A stretch of DNA of 64,000 nucleotides from Microplitis mediator (lineage: Eukaryota > Arthropoda > Insecta > Hymenoptera > Braconidae). Location of the stretch: positions 6,654,385 through 6,718,384 of the forward strand of contig NC_079973.1 in the NCBI RefSeq assembly GCF_029852145.1, in the 5' to 3' direction. Of the stretch, positions 19,990-32,035 are shown in pieces. The notes under the pieces are model-generated. The model did not search any database and was not told the DNA's origin. It worked only from the letters and a program-made list of their open reading frames with translations. A program made the translations under genes and the position numbers. Position 1 is the first letter of the stretch; each line of letters begins with the position of its first letter.

Positions 19990-20411
19990 CCCGGGTCAAA
20001 AAATTTGATCTGTGTTAAATAAAATAAAAATTTTAAGATTTCTATTCAATTTGACTTTTTATTTGCATTCAATTAACATGGGAAATTTAATCGAGTATTG
20101 CCCGTACTATTCCTTATTTAGACTATTTTCAGACTTGTTTTCAATAATTTTTAGTCTGGTTTTGGTCGCCTCTAGATCAAAATCAGACTTTTTTCTCAAA
20201 ATATTTTGCCTTCTTTTGTTTTTATTCAGATCGAAATTAGACTTTTTATTCCTTTTATTTAATTTTTAGTCTCTTTTTGATTGTCTTTAGATCAAAAAAA
20301 GCTTGAAATTTTCATACAAAATGAAAAACAGATCAACTAGTTCAAATACAGACCCATTAGTCCAAATACAGTCTAGTAAGACTAAAATCAGATCAAATTT
20401 TTCGATCCGGG
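19990..20411. mobile_element. CCCGGGTCAAAAAATTTGATC element, copy 2
   Basis: Ends CCCGGGTCAAAAAATTTGAT and ATCAAATTTTTCGATCCGGG. Body corresponds segment by segment to 541-955 (TTTAATCGAGT, TATTTAGACTATTTTCAGA, TCTCAAAATATTTTGCCTTC). The frame at 20012-20269 is repeat sequence. Confidence 0.85.
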
Positions 20412-20474
20412 CTGTGAGTATAAAATTTAGCAAATAATTAACGGCAAAAGTAATAATTATTTTTCAAGAAAATT

Positions 20475-20611
20475 ACACGGAACAAAAGGATTTCTTGGCG
20501 CAAAAAATTTTTACTTGTTAACAATTGAAATTTTTTGTAATTTGAATTGAAAACAAAAACTTTCTTGGGGCGAGTAAGAATAATTTGTGTCAAGAATTTT
20601 TTTTTTCTGTG
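20475..20611. mobile_element. TTTCTTGGCGCAAG mini-element
   Basis: Left ACACGGAACAAAAGGATTTCT, right AAGAATTTTTTTTTTCTGTGT, with words TTCTTGG and CAAGAA in both orientations. Relatives at 25193-25353 and 25379-25516. Confidence 0.6.
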
Positions 20612-20628
20612 TTAAAATAATTATAAAT

Positions 20629-21331
20629 ACACAGTTTAAAATTTTGTGTATTTGTAATAAAAAATTATTTGATTAAATTCTGTGTGTTGATTTTCAGCAC
20701 AGAAATCTGTTAATTCAACACAAACCGTTTGTGTTATTATACTTTAACAGATTTTTTATGTGAAATGATTAGGAAATCTGGAAGGTATGACATTTCTTGT
20801 GTTATTCGAAAATTAACACAAAATTTGTGTTGTTTAGCTCAACACTCTCGCGCGTTTTTTCATTACGATAATCAAGCAAAGAATTTTAGCAGCATTTTCT
20901 GCAAGGAATCTTGGATTATAATTGATTTACAATTAAATATAATCATAGATAACTTTCATATTTTTATGATCAGGTTCATTGATTTTTTTCTTCATTTTAC
21001 GGAAGGATAATTCAAAGCTCCGTTTTTTAGAAAAATCACAGAAAATCAAACTAATTGTTTGCTAAATTGACATAAGTTGTACTGAGGGCACATCAGTATA
21101 CTTGAGTTGGTTCGATTATGTGCTTATATTTATTAGTTAATTTTAACACGAAAAGTCTGTTAAATTTACACAAATTTTCTGTCAAAATAACAGATTTTGT
21201 GTTCAATTATTTAACACAAGATTTGTGTTAAAGATCAACACAAACGCAGTGCTGAATTAACACAAAAATTTGTATAGACTGTTTGCTCATACGATTTGTG
21301 TTGAATTTAACACAAAATTTAAACTGTGCAT
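20629..21331. mobile_element. ACACAGTTTAAAATTTTGTGT element with AACACAAATTTGTGTT words
   Basis: Left ACACAGTTTAAAATTTTGTG, right CACAAAATTTAAACTGTGCA. Many copies of AACACAAA and TTTGTGTT lie at 20680-20850 and 21140-21315. The 93-codon frame at 20729-21010 lies inside and has no family features. Confidence 0.65.
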
Positions 21332-22760
21332 GATAATTCAAAATGATAAAATATTCAATAAATTCGTTAACTTGAGTCGGGGTCAGGGTAAAAGGATGTA
21401 TAGAGTGTATCATCTTGTCCTATATTTATTAGTATACATACAAAATATATATGGCCGGATGTCGACGCTATGGTATACACAGTCGCTTACAAGCAATTTC
21501 TGCCTTATTAATCGTTTCGAGTGATTGATTCCAGGAAGTTGATGTTCTTGCAAGGGGGGTATATCAGTACCGTTTAACGTTAGCTATAACACCAAGTGTT
21601 TGAACCATAACGGAGTGGTAAGGTGGTATAGGATAAAATAGGATCCAGAGGAATGATCTCGCATTTCAACTTTTTTTATTTATGTTATATATATATTTTT
21701 TTTTTATTAGCTACCTATTATGGTATTATGAACATTTAGTTGCGTCGTCATCGTTACGCTCGACGAACATTTAAAGACTATTTCATTTCACCTACTGTAT
21801 ATTCTTTCTTATTCTCATCGGGATTTTACCTGTTCTATAAACAATCTATCTATAACCGACTGTATATTAATTGATTCGATGATACAACCAATATTCAAAA
21901 TGTTATGCTTCAATAATCGGCTATTTCTTATTTACTTCTTATAATTCATTTCATAATTTCATTTTTAATTTAAATTATTTATTTATTTATTTTTTTATCA
22001 TTTCTTCATGCTTTTTCATAATTTATAATACTTTTTTTACTTACACTTTTTTTTCAGTAAACGAAAAATTTAATTATCCCATCTGCTCATCTGTAATATT
22101 ACTAAATTAATTTTATTTTTTATAAAGTGAAAATCTCTTCACTTGAATACTTTCCGAAGTGAAAAATCGAACCAATATTACATTTAAAAATTATTAATTT
22201 AAATTTGAATTTGTCAGTTGGATATTTTTAGTATGTCCGCAATAGAACACATATAGATCTTAGAAAATTTTTAACTGAATTTAACAAAGTTTGGATTAAA
22301 GTGATGGATATTTTTTTAAAACCCTAAAGAAAAATTTAATTATGTACAAAATAAAAAAAATAAACAATGAAAATTATTTTTTCAATGCATGATCGTTTCC
22401 GTTAGTCATTGAATCGCGATTCTTAATCCCGAAAAATTTTATTAACCATTAAAATTTTTTTCTTATGCTGAATATTTAAATCGGCCATAAAATTTTTGTT
22501 GCAATCCACCATATTTCCATTGAAATTAAAAATAAAAAATTAATGTGTTACTTTTTCATTAAAAATTTTATAACTCTTGTCGACATTTTTTACTAACAAA
22601 AAAAAATTTTCCATAAATTTCTTTATAACTTTTTTTTCTCATGCAATAAATAAAAGTTTATAATTAATAGGCAATAAAAATATTTTTAAATTGCTGGTGA
22701 TGCAAAAAAACCAAAAAAAAAAAAATGTAAGAATATATATAAATAATATGTATATACATT
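21332..22760. other. No gene seen
   Basis: AT-rich, apparently single-copy with poly-A/T runs. Confidence 0.4.
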
Positions 22761-23960
22761 GGAGAGAGTGGAGTAAAATGAGATACTACTTTTTGATATA
22801 AAATTTTTTTTTTTTTTTGTAAGTATTTATTTACATTCTTTAGAAAAAAATGTAGGGTGAACTGTTCATCCTAAATAGTAAGACCATTTTGAAATTTTGA
22901 CTAAAAAAAAATGTTGTCCTTATTATCTGTGATTTTATTACAAATCCGCAAAAAAAAGTTCACTCGAGAGCAGAATGAACTTTAACAAAAAAATTTTTAT
23001 TTTTTATTAAACTTCTTATTGTATCGAGCATTGATAGAGGAAGGGGGGGGGGCAAAAGGGGTAGGGTAGGCAAAACGGGGTACCCCCAAAATTTGATAAA
23101 AAAAAGTTTTATATTTTAAATGGTTTTTAAACATTCCAAAATCACTTCTGTAAATATAATTAAGCGTTACTTTGAATTTTTTTTGATAAACTTTTTCAAA
23201 AATCAATTGTCAGTTGAAAAATATTAATGACGTTTGTTTTATGATAAAAACTATTAAAAATTTTTTTTCTTCTTTTGTCTCCAATAAACATGTAAATAGT
23301 ATATTACACACCGAGGGAAGTAAAGTAAGAAATGTCTCAGATCACATGTAATTGTTGGCCGAGGCGAAGCCGAGGTCAACAAACATGTGATCTGAGGCTT
23401 TCTTATTTACTTCCCGAGGAGTGTATGCTATTTTTCTCCTCGACGGAGGCGGAAAGCGGCAACTTCGTTTTGCACAGCGGGACGAAAGTTGACGCTTTCC
23501 GCCCGTCGAGGAGAAAATATAATTTTTCTTCATGTAAATTACTTACAAAAAAATTCAACTTAATCAAATTCGTTTAAAATCCAGAAATTTTTTTTTTTAC
23601 CTTTTTTAGGGGGTCCCCACTTTGCCCGCAGAAATGAAAAATTTTTTTTTCAACGGTAACTGAAAATTTCTTCTATTTACTTTGAATATCATTAAAAAAA
23701 AAAGATTTAGCGTATTTGAGTCGAAAACTTGGTATTTCCTTAAATACCCCCTTTTGCCCCTCCCTCCCCAATTTAAATTATTTTTCATAATTATTTCTAA
23801 AATTTATTTTTTTATTTCTTATATGAGCAAAATTCTAAAATGGTCGCACTTTTCGGGATAACCAACTTACCCTGTATTTTTTTAAGGACTGAAAATCATT
23901 TGAAAAAAAAAAACCATTTATTTGTTAAAAAATGGTGTCTCATTTTACCCCACCCTCCCC
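22761..23960. mobile_element. Outer GGGGAGGGTGGGG-family element containing another member
   Basis: Left GGAGAGAGTGGAGTAAAATGA, right CATTTTACCCCACCCTCCCC, a TIR pair of about 20 bp. A second, distinct member of the same superfamily (23038-23769) is nested inside. Confidence 0.65.
23038..23769. mobile_element. GGGGAAGGGGGGCAAAAGG element, copy 2
   Basis: Close relative of 3876-4612 along the full length. It includes both GC-rich hairpins (23295-23418 and 23434-23515), the second more complete here: CTCCTCGACGGAGGCGGAAAG with CTTTCCGCCCGTCGAGGAG. The 81-codon frame at 23332-23577 is the counterpart of 4168-4413. Confidence 0.85.
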
Positions 23961-24254
23961 TTCATATCTTCCTATGCTTTACTCGGTCGCAATTAAGGTA
24001 TTTTATAAGAAAAAAATTAAAATATATAAGATTTTCTTATGCCATCGATATATATTTGGCCCGTATTAACTCAGAATTGATGACTTTTTTAAAATATTTC
24101 AAACGGTAATAAATTTAAAATAAAAAACAAGTAGCACGATTGTAAGTAATACATTAAACAAGATAATTAAATAAAAATATGTCTTTTTTCGTATGACAAT
24201 AATATAAAATCGCCAAGGTACAATATGTTAATTTAAAAATATATTTTATCAAAA

Positions 24255-24386
24255 ATGGCAGTGATCAAAGTGTTCAAGTGCATTCGTCGAATTGAGAACC
24301 AGACTGATGCTGGTGGTGGTTCTGTTGGATCGAGTCACATAAGCAGCAATAAGCAGAATCCCTCCAGTTGGATTGATCCGATCTTG
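24255..24386 (+). CDS. Putative first coding exon, unknown gene
   Basis: ATG at 24255 (context AAAAATGGC) opens 44 codons ending Trp-Ile-Asp-Pro-Ile-Leu, followed directly by a good donor TTG|GTAGGT at 24387, phase 0. The peptide starts Met-Ala-Val-Ile-Lys-Val-Phe-Lys-Cys-Ile-Arg-Arg, then has a Gly/Ser-rich linker (Asp-Ala-Gly-Gly-Gly-Ser-Val-Gly-Ser-Ser). Composition is clearly less AT-rich than its surroundings and it is not part of a recognised repeat. The frame stays open to 24587, so intron or read-through cannot be told apart. No signal peptide or known domain seen; a partner exon was not found in the window. It may be an alternative first exon of a gene with very long introns. Confidence 0.4.
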
Positions 24387-24387
24387 G

Positions 24388-25192
24388 TAGGTGTATTTAT
24401 ACGGGAGCATGGTTCTTCCAAGTGGCACTTATACGGCAAGGAGACTACAAGTTATGGTTTGCTTCAACAGACGACGAATCGTAATAATATAATATCCTGT
24501 TTTCTCTTATACCCTTTTCTTTTATTTACATCTTTCTCTCTTATTCTCTTTTATGCCGTGAAACCTCAAGTAGAGAAAATAATATAATAAAAGTTTTAAA
24601 ATAATAAAAATAATATAACAAATGGTAAGAAAAGAATAAGAAGTAAGTAAGTGAGTAAGTAACTAAGTATAAGTAAGAAGAGAGATGAGAAAGAAGAGGA
24701 AAAGGAGAAGGAGAATAATAAGGTGGATAATAATAATGATAATAAAAATCTACCGCGGTTTTATTTTCTCAGTGAAGGAGAGGGGTGTCATCGTCTCCTC
24801 GTTAATTGGTATTTATTATAATTGGGAGTCGTACTTATCCGTTTGCTGGTAAAATAGAGGTCTCAGACGATCGGATGGATGACCGTGTGTGATGCAGACC
24901 ACTTGTATTTATACAGATCTACTACTTCCATACTTATATATATGGCCTTCGGGTTTTTTAATGATAATTCCATAACAAGGGCGGTAAAGGTCCATTAACA
25001 TGTTTAAAGTCAGTGTGAAGACTGTAATAAAACTGCTCATACATTTACATATAAGAAAATACCTTTTTTTTATTTTAAATATTACAATACATGCATGAAC
25101 ATTATTTTTATCGCGCTCATTTATGTTTATTATTATCTTTAGACATTAAAGTTTTTGAAATAGTAATCATTAATTATTATAATTAATTAGTG
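24388..25192. other. No further gene seen; AAGTAAGT-rich low-complexity at 24600-24720
   Basis: Contains simple AAGTAAGTGAGTAAGT repeats and a GC-richer patch at 24765-24905 beginning after TTTATTTTCTCAG, which could be an exon start but has no compelling frame. Confidence 0.35.
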
Positions 25193-25353
25193 CACAGAAA
25201 AAAAAAATTTATTTTTAACACTAAAAAATTATTTCTTGCCTCAAGAAAATTTTTGTTTTCAATTTGTAATGAAAAAAATTTATTGAGACAGGTAAAAGTT
25301 TTCTTGGAGCGAGTAAAAATTTTTCGTGCCAAGAAATCTTTTTTTTCCGTGTG
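25193..25353. mobile_element. TTTCTTGCCTCAAGAAA mini-element
   Basis: Left GCACAGAAAAAAAAAATTTAT, right AAGAAATCTTTTTTTTCCGTG, with CTCAAGAAAATTTT and TTTTCTTGGAGCGAG words. Part of the 20475 group. Confidence 0.6.
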
Positions 25354-25378
25354 GTTCAGCTGCAAATAATTTATATGT

Positions 25379-25516
25379 ATACAGAAAAAAAAGATTTCTT
25401 GTCACAAGAATTTTTATTCTCGCTCCAAAAATTTTTTCGTGACAGAAGAGCGCAAGTAAAAATTTTCTTGGGACGAGTAGAAATTTTTTGTTCCTAGAAA
25501 TTCTGTTTTTCTGTGT
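25379..25516. mobile_element. TTTCTTGTCACAAGAA mini-element, second in tandem
   Basis: Left ACAGAAAAAAAAGATTTCTTG, right CTAGAAATTCTGTTTTTCTGT; only 26 bp after the previous copy. Confidence 0.6.
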
Positions 25517-26919
25517 AGAAATAATATTTATGCTATTGTGGAGACAGTACTTTTCATTTTCTAGAGACATTAATTTGATGCTTTACGTATTTTTTGTGAA
25601 AAAACCATTTTTTTTACTTGCAAAAGTTTGGCGCATATATATTTTAAACAACAAACAATAAAATTTAGTTAGAAAATTTACGACCAAAATTTTTTACTGG
25701 GATAAAAAAATTTAACTAAAAATTTTGACTTACCATATTATCACACTAAAATATAAAAATATTAACATCGATAAAAAATGACGTACCAAAAATTTTAGTG
25801 ACTATTTTTGCCTAAATGGTCGACTTGCCTTATGATTGTACATATGAACATTTCTTTGAAAAAAAAAAATCATTTTTCATTTTTTCCGGATATGCCTTTA
25901 AAAAAAAAAAAATTATATTCTTTAGTTATTTAGTTTTTTTTTTTTTTTTTTCATATAAAAATCAGAAATTCTCTTTCATTAAAGATGAGTGGAATAAATC
26001 GCTTGATGTATCATCGATTTTTAAGTCATAATCGATTATTAAATTTCTTGCTTCAAATATAAAAAAACTATTTTATTAAATTAAATCATGAGATCATGAC
26101 TTTTAAATTTACCAATTAGATAAAAAAAAGAAATATTCAGTACCTATTTTTTTTTTTAAAGAACATGAATGATAAAAAAAATTTTTCATGATCAACCATA
26201 AAATATTTTATGTTTAATTAAACATATCTAGTATTTCATTTTACACTTTATTAAGTATTAAAATGAATTATAAATTTCCACGCTTTTTCAGGTGAGAAAA
26301 AAGTTATAATTTATTTTCGGCTTTAAATTTTCTTTCAAAATTACCTCGTCTCTTTTTGTGATTTCCAAGCGCATTGCAAGACGCCCTTATCAAATAATTA
26401 ATCAAAATAATAAATTAAAATTTTTTCGTCACAATGAACTCTAGGTCAACGGTCAAGATCAAAGTAACTAGACCTTGTGCTTAAATCTTGAACAACAAAA
26501 AGTAAATATACGTATATGAAATGAGTTTGTCTGTAGATCTTTACAGAAAAATCGTCACTTACCCTCTCACCTTGCTTTCACATTCAATGCTGGTGATTCC
26601 GATACAACTGAATACTGAAACTGAAAACTATGCAGTATAAATACACAGTAGTACTATACGTACATGACAATACAGTAACAGCATGAGAATTGTCGACTGT
26701 CGACTGTTGGCATGAGCATGAACCAGCGAGAGTGAGTCCTTGTAGCAAAGTAGCGGTAGCATCCCCGGGATCGGCCTCGAACCAAACGAAACACGCGCCA
26801 CATAAATTGTCTCTCTGTCTGGCTGGCTGGGTGAAAGCTGGATTTGTTACAGTTTGCACTACTCGAAACTAACCGACGTGTCTAGTGTAGTCTCATCTTT
26901 ACTCTGCCTACTATACTGC

Positions 26920-26920
<1 letters not shown>
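25517..26920. other. No gene seen; GC-richer island at 26630-26870
   Basis: Mostly AT-rich. The island contains GCAGTATAAATAC (TATA-box-like, about 26634), then GCATCCCCGGGATCGGCC and CTGTCTGGCTGGCTGGG. It could be a promoter with 5' exon, but no start codon with a convincing frame follows; short frames overlap on both strands. Confidence 0.3.

Positions 26921-26954
<34 letters not shown>
26921..26954. repeat. (CTA)n microsatellite
   Basis: About 11 uninterrupted TAC/CTA triplets, with a shorter run at 26960-26971. Confidence 0.9.
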
Positions 26955-26955
<1 letters not shown>

Positions 26956-27285
26956 TATAACTACTACTACTCTCCTGTGCTAGCAGCTCAAGAATCCATA
27001 GTCTCTGAGGAAGAATCACAGTCTTATCTCTTGTTTCCATTCTACCTTCTTTAACTTCTTTATTTATTTTATCTCCTTCTAATGCCTCATTATCTTCCTC
27101 TTATTGTCCGTTCAGCCGTTATAAGTTCCTCTGTATCCCTTTAATCATACATAAGTCTTTTTAATAATTCGACAAGTATAAAAAATAACAAACAGGGGAA
27201 GGGGTCGCGCAGCTTAAAAAAAATATCAAAAGTGCCAATTTTTTTCACTAATACTTTTTTTTAGTCCTCAAACAAATATCCAGTA
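26955..27285. other. No gene seen
   Basis: AT-rich with TTCTTT-rich tracts. Confidence 0.4.
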
Positions 27286-27291
27286 TCAGTA

Positions 27292-28308
27292 TTAAGGTGT
27301 GCCATTTTGAGGCGACTTTTTTTTTCAACAAAAAAACAGGCTGAAAACTTGAGGGAAGGTGAGAAAAGAAGCCTGTTAAATACGGAGTTTTTAATATTAA
27401 TATTTAGAGGTGCCTATTTCTAATTTTCTATTTCCCATTTAAACATGGAAAAAAAAAATTTTTATTTTTTTGTTTTTCTAGCTCGGCATTCGCACCTCAT
27501 ATAAAAAAGTCCATAGCTTAATCTTGTAGAGAATTTAACGTTCTACAAAAAAGGTCTCTTATCATTTTTTGATAAATCCATCCATTTGAAAGCTATTGGA
27601 GCTGGAAGTCAAATCTATAATAAATTTCCAGATCTTTTTACTTTTCCAGCAAAACTATTAGACGTATCAAAAAATGTCATGGTGTCTTTTTTATAGACAA
27701 TTTTATTCCCTGCAAATTATTTTCAATAAAGTTTTTTGAAACTCCGCATTGTTTTCTAGTTATTTTCATTTTAATGCCAAGCTCGTAAAAATAATAGTTT
27801 TCTAATCTATTCTGAGAACTTAACATTAAAATGAAAATAACTAGAAAACAATGCGGAGTTTCAAAAAACTTTATTGAAAATAATTTGTAGGGAATAAAAT
27901 TGTCTATAAAAAAGATTCCATGTCATTTTTTGATAAGTCTGATAGTTTTGCTGGAAAAGTAAAAAGATCTGGAAATTTATTATAGATTTGACTTCCAGCT
28001 CCAATAACTTTCGAGTAAATGGATTTATCAAAAAATGTTAAGAGACCTTTATTGTAGAGCGTTAAATTCTCTATAAGAATATGCTATGGACTTATTTATA
28101 TGAGGTGCGAATGACGAGCTGAAAAAACAAAAAAAAAAATTTTTTTTCCCATGTTATTTAAATGGGAAATGAAAAATTAGAAATAGGCACCTCTAAATAT
28201 TAATATTAAAAACTCCGCTTTTAACAGGCTTCTTTTCTCACCTTCCTTCAAGTTCTCAGCCTGTTTTTTTGTTGAAAAAAAAAGTCACCTCAAAATGGCA
28301 CACCCTAA
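27292..28308. mobile_element. 1-kb fold-back element with 6-bp target duplication
   Basis: It begins TTAAGGTGTGCCATTTTGAGG and ends CCTCAAAATGGCACACCCTAA. The two arms of about 480 bp are near mirror images right through (for example AACAGGCTGAAAACTT / AAGTTCTCAGCCTGTT and GACTTCCAGCTCCAATA / TATTGGAGCTGGAAGTC). The loop lies around 27775-27830. TCAGTA flanks both ends (27286-27291, 28309-28314). No coding capacity. Confidence 0.92.
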
Positions 28309-29555
28309 TCAGTATGGATGAGATAAAAAAAATTAAAATTGGGGGCAAAACGCCCCACCCCCCCAAAAAGTTCAATTTTTTTACCCAATTTTACTTTAAT
28401 TTAAATATTAAATTTTTCAAGTTTCGTCTTAAAATTAAATTTACTTTTTTTTTTCTCTCATGATAAAAATAAATTGTGAAAATTCAAATTAAGTTCGAAT
28501 AAAAAACTTCTCGGGTTGATGTCAGATTCAAAAAATTTTCAACGAATTTTGGGTGGTTCAAATCGCCCATGTCGCCTCGTAAAGTATTTCAGAAAAAAAT
28601 TATGGGGGTCCATTTTGCACATTAGGCCTCATGCCTGGCCCTTTTGTCTATAGCCACATTTATCTATTTATTTAAATTTTTTTATTGTTTTTTTTTTTTT
28701 GGTTCTTGTCAATCTTCACACCAAAGACTCAACTATTCTAAGATACTATATGTAACTATATATGAAGTATACAAGATTATGTATTTTTTTTTGCGTGTCA
28801 ACTCAGCATCAGAGTAGCACGGCGGTCTGTCCATAATACCATTATAATATAACCCCAACGTGTTTTTAATTCTCGGCATGCCTCCACATCGATTCATATG
28901 AACTCGACGATGCGTTTATAGCTTATACGCGAGTGTGCCGGCACTAACAGGTGTCTCCGATATGGCATGTTGCTGCTGCTAGTTACACTCAAGTATATAT
29001 TATGTATATATATATTTATAAACAAGAGATTCAACATTAAAGTGCAACCATAACGAGAATAACTGTTTGTTATCGTTGTATTAGAGACAGGTTTGTTTGA
29101 CAAACGAGACTTTGATATACAATAATATCAAATTATTTCACTTTATAATACATATACTAAAAAACTACCTTAGATTCAAGTGAACCTTGGACTTAATGAC
29201 TTTTAATCATATATTTATTGCTTATTACATTTTTCCCCAATGGCTAAAAATTAAAATTAATTTTTATAGTAGAGTGGAAATTCCAACCGAGTTAAAACTA
29301 ACATGCGCAGTTTCAGCTTTTTTTAGGTGTTCTGAATGAAATGTCTAATTTGTTTGATAAAATTTATAGAAATTAGCTATTACGGTTCAAATTCATTGTG
29401 ATCCAATAAATTTTAATTTTATGACTGTTATTTAATTAATAAATTTTAATTGAGTATCTATAAAATAATTTATTTGCCCAATGTTCAAAAAATAGATCAT
29501 TTATTATGACTTATTCTGTACATAAACTTTGGAATGCTGAATTAACATGACTTAT
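28309..29555. other. No gene seen; degenerate GGGGGCAAAACG repeat at about 28338-28640
   Basis: GGGGGCAAAACGCCCCACCCC at 28341 and GGGGGTCCATTTTGCACATT near 28603 suggest an eroded member of the GGGGAGGGTGGGGC family. The rest is AT-rich with a GC-richer patch at 28800-28980 of unknown nature. Confidence 0.35.
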
Positions 29556-30189
29556 ACACTGTAAAAAATTTTGGTGTAAAAATGACCTCCGTGTTACTCG
29601 TAATTTTGACTAATGAGCAACAAACGATCATTGAATATTTTTAACTACTTCATCAATAACTACATTAATAGTATTTAGATATTAAATAGTATTTTGAACA
29701 TTTCAATATTTTTATGATTAATTTTTTTAACGCAAAATTATCACAAATTTTACTTTTACTCACTTGACGGAGTAAAAATTTTTTAATCCACACCACCTAA
29801 ATTTTTACATCGGATTTGGTGTAATTTTCACACCAAAATTTTTACTCCGAGACATTTACACTACACCGGGTCAAAAAAAATGTTAACAATGCACTTTTCT
29901 GACACCATTCCCTGTTACTCATTATAATTTTAATTAACAAGCAACAAATGATCATTGATCATTTTTAACTACTTAATTAGTGACTCTATTAATTTTATGT
30001 AGATACTGAACAGTATTTTGCACATTCCAATATTTTTAGTTTTTTTTTAACGCAAAGTTATCACAAATTTCACCTTTACTCACTTGACGGAGTAAAAATT
30101 TTTAATTCACACCACCTAAATTTAACACAATATTTGGTGTAATTTTTACATCAAAATTTTTACACCGAGTCCAAAATTTTTGTACAGTA
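29556..30189. mobile_element. ACACTGTAAAAAATTTTGGTGT element with internal tandem duplication
   Basis: Starts ACACTGTAAAAAATTTTGGTG and ends CCAAAATTTTTGTACAGT. Two diverged units of about 313 bp follow one another (GAGCAACAAACGATCATTGA vs AAGCAACAAATGATCATTGA; both contain TTTACTCACTTGACGGAGT). Confidence 0.75.
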
Positions 30190-31794
30190 TAGATATATGT
30201 CTACTACACAGTAAAGATGGAATTAATGGAAAAAGTCGAGGTTTTCTGAAGATTTACATTTTTTAACGATCGATTAGTATCGACATCGCACTTTATGCTG
30301 CTTCAATAAATCTAAAATCGGGATGTCAAAATTAACGTTGGGTAAATATCGATCCATTGATCTTAAACGGAAAATATTTCGTTAAAAATTGAACGTTCTC
30401 TAATTATTTGACCCAAAAACATTTTATGCCTCGTATAAAATACCAAAAATCCTTTAGTAAAAATATTTTACAAGGTCCAAAATTGCGGCAAACAATTTGC
30501 TACACTACACTGTAATGTCCCAGAACTGCTTCAATTAAACTGTATGATAACTTTCAGCTGCTCGATATTAATAAATAACTGTTTAAAGTTCTGATATAAA
30601 CACAATAGAAGTTATTATAATGATTTAAAAATATGATTTTAGTTTGAATTTATGGGTAAGGAGTAAGTATTGAAAGTATGATAAAAGACATGGATATTTA
30701 AAAAGGTTTTGTGCCTTTGTCGGTTTTATTAAAGTTATCCACATCAGTTTAAAGCATAACGATATGACGGTCATATATATATATTTTATGTATAAGCGCC
30801 GGTTGGTTTCTCTCCCTCGCATCGCTTTACTTTGAGATTCCCGAGCGACGAGTCACTCGGATGTAAATCAGTGGTCCTCGTGATGACATGTTGTGACGCA
30901 AGGACCGGTGGCCGTTCTTGCCAGACTAATGTAAGAGAGTAAAAGAGAGTATATATAGAAAGTATATAAAATGAAATAAATAAATAAATAAATAAAAAAT
31001 AAAATATATATAAAATGGAAAGAGAGATTTAATAAAAGAGAGAAAAATAAGACCACCGGGTTTATTGTTATTATTATACATATATATATAAATATACCGC
31101 GATCGAACCACCGAGCTTGACATACCGTCCTAATATGCCGAGCGGCATCTTATACTCTCCTCTCTACTCCCATCACCCCCAACCTTGAAACTCCCGCGTC
31201 CCGCTTCGTATCGGTCTTTCGTCAGTTAGTGTAGCAAGCTCGATGCCTTCTTATTCCTTTGTCGTTGCGGAAAGCCGACTGCTTCCTTACCGCTCGTATA
31301 TTATATCGCAATGCAACCCAAGAATGCAAGGATCGCACAGCCTCTTTGCTCCTATCCTCTTACTCTGATGCTTATGTCCTACTGTCCCTCGCCCTGTCTT
31401 TCTTATTCGTGTATAACTGTCTGTCTATCTGTCACTTTTACTATAATACAAATCAAATCTCTTTTAAATATATTTATTTTTTCTTAAATTATAACGGTTC
31501 CAAATTATTATTATATTTTTTTTTTTTTTTTTATTATTATTAAAAAACTTATTATTGGCAGCGGAAGTTGAGACTTCTGGGACAAAATTTCTTGTCCTGA
31601 TTTTTTTTCATTATTTCATTCTTTTTAAATCATTGAATAAATGATCGATATTAATATTTATTCTGTCATAAATTTTAACGAACTAATAAAAAAAAAAAAA
31701 AAAAACAATAGGAACGAACGCATTGTCAAATTATTTCGATTTTTATTGTATAATTTTTGATAAAAAAAATTTTAGGAACCACATATTACCTCGT
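30190..31794. other. No gene seen; GC-richer island at 31100-31420
   Basis: The island (AATATGCCGAGCGGCATCTT, CTCCCGCGTCCCGCTTCG, CGTCAGTTAGTGT) is non-repeated and could be a promoter with 5' exon. The 94-codon frame from 31259 has no ATG start. The rest is low-complexity, including a (TAAA)n run near 30980. Confidence 0.35.
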
Positions 31795-31950
31795 AATATT
31801 CATTGCTCAACTCAATTGCGAAGCAATGAGATGTTTTCTGTTAATACTTACTCGGTTCCAGCTAATTAACGTAAACGTCATACTTACACTTATCCAAATA
31901 TGATCAGCTATAACAGAATTCGAACCATTTGAAAGATAATTCATAATTCA

Positions 31951-32035
31951 GGGGAGAGTGGGGCAAAATGGGCTGACATTTATATTACATATTAGCCCCA
32001 ATTTCTTAAGGGGCCCATTTTGTCCCACTCTCCCC
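31951..32035. mobile_element. 85-bp miniature of the GGGGAGGGTGGGGC family
   Basis: GGGGAGAGTGGGGCAAAATGG on the left, CATTTTGTCCCACTCTCCCC on the right, and almost no interior. The related locus near 36290 lacks it. Confidence 0.8.

Noticed and set aside
31259..31543. 94-codon frame in a GC-richer island
   Set aside because: It begins with TTG, has no ATG context, ends in a poly-T run and shows no recognised motif.
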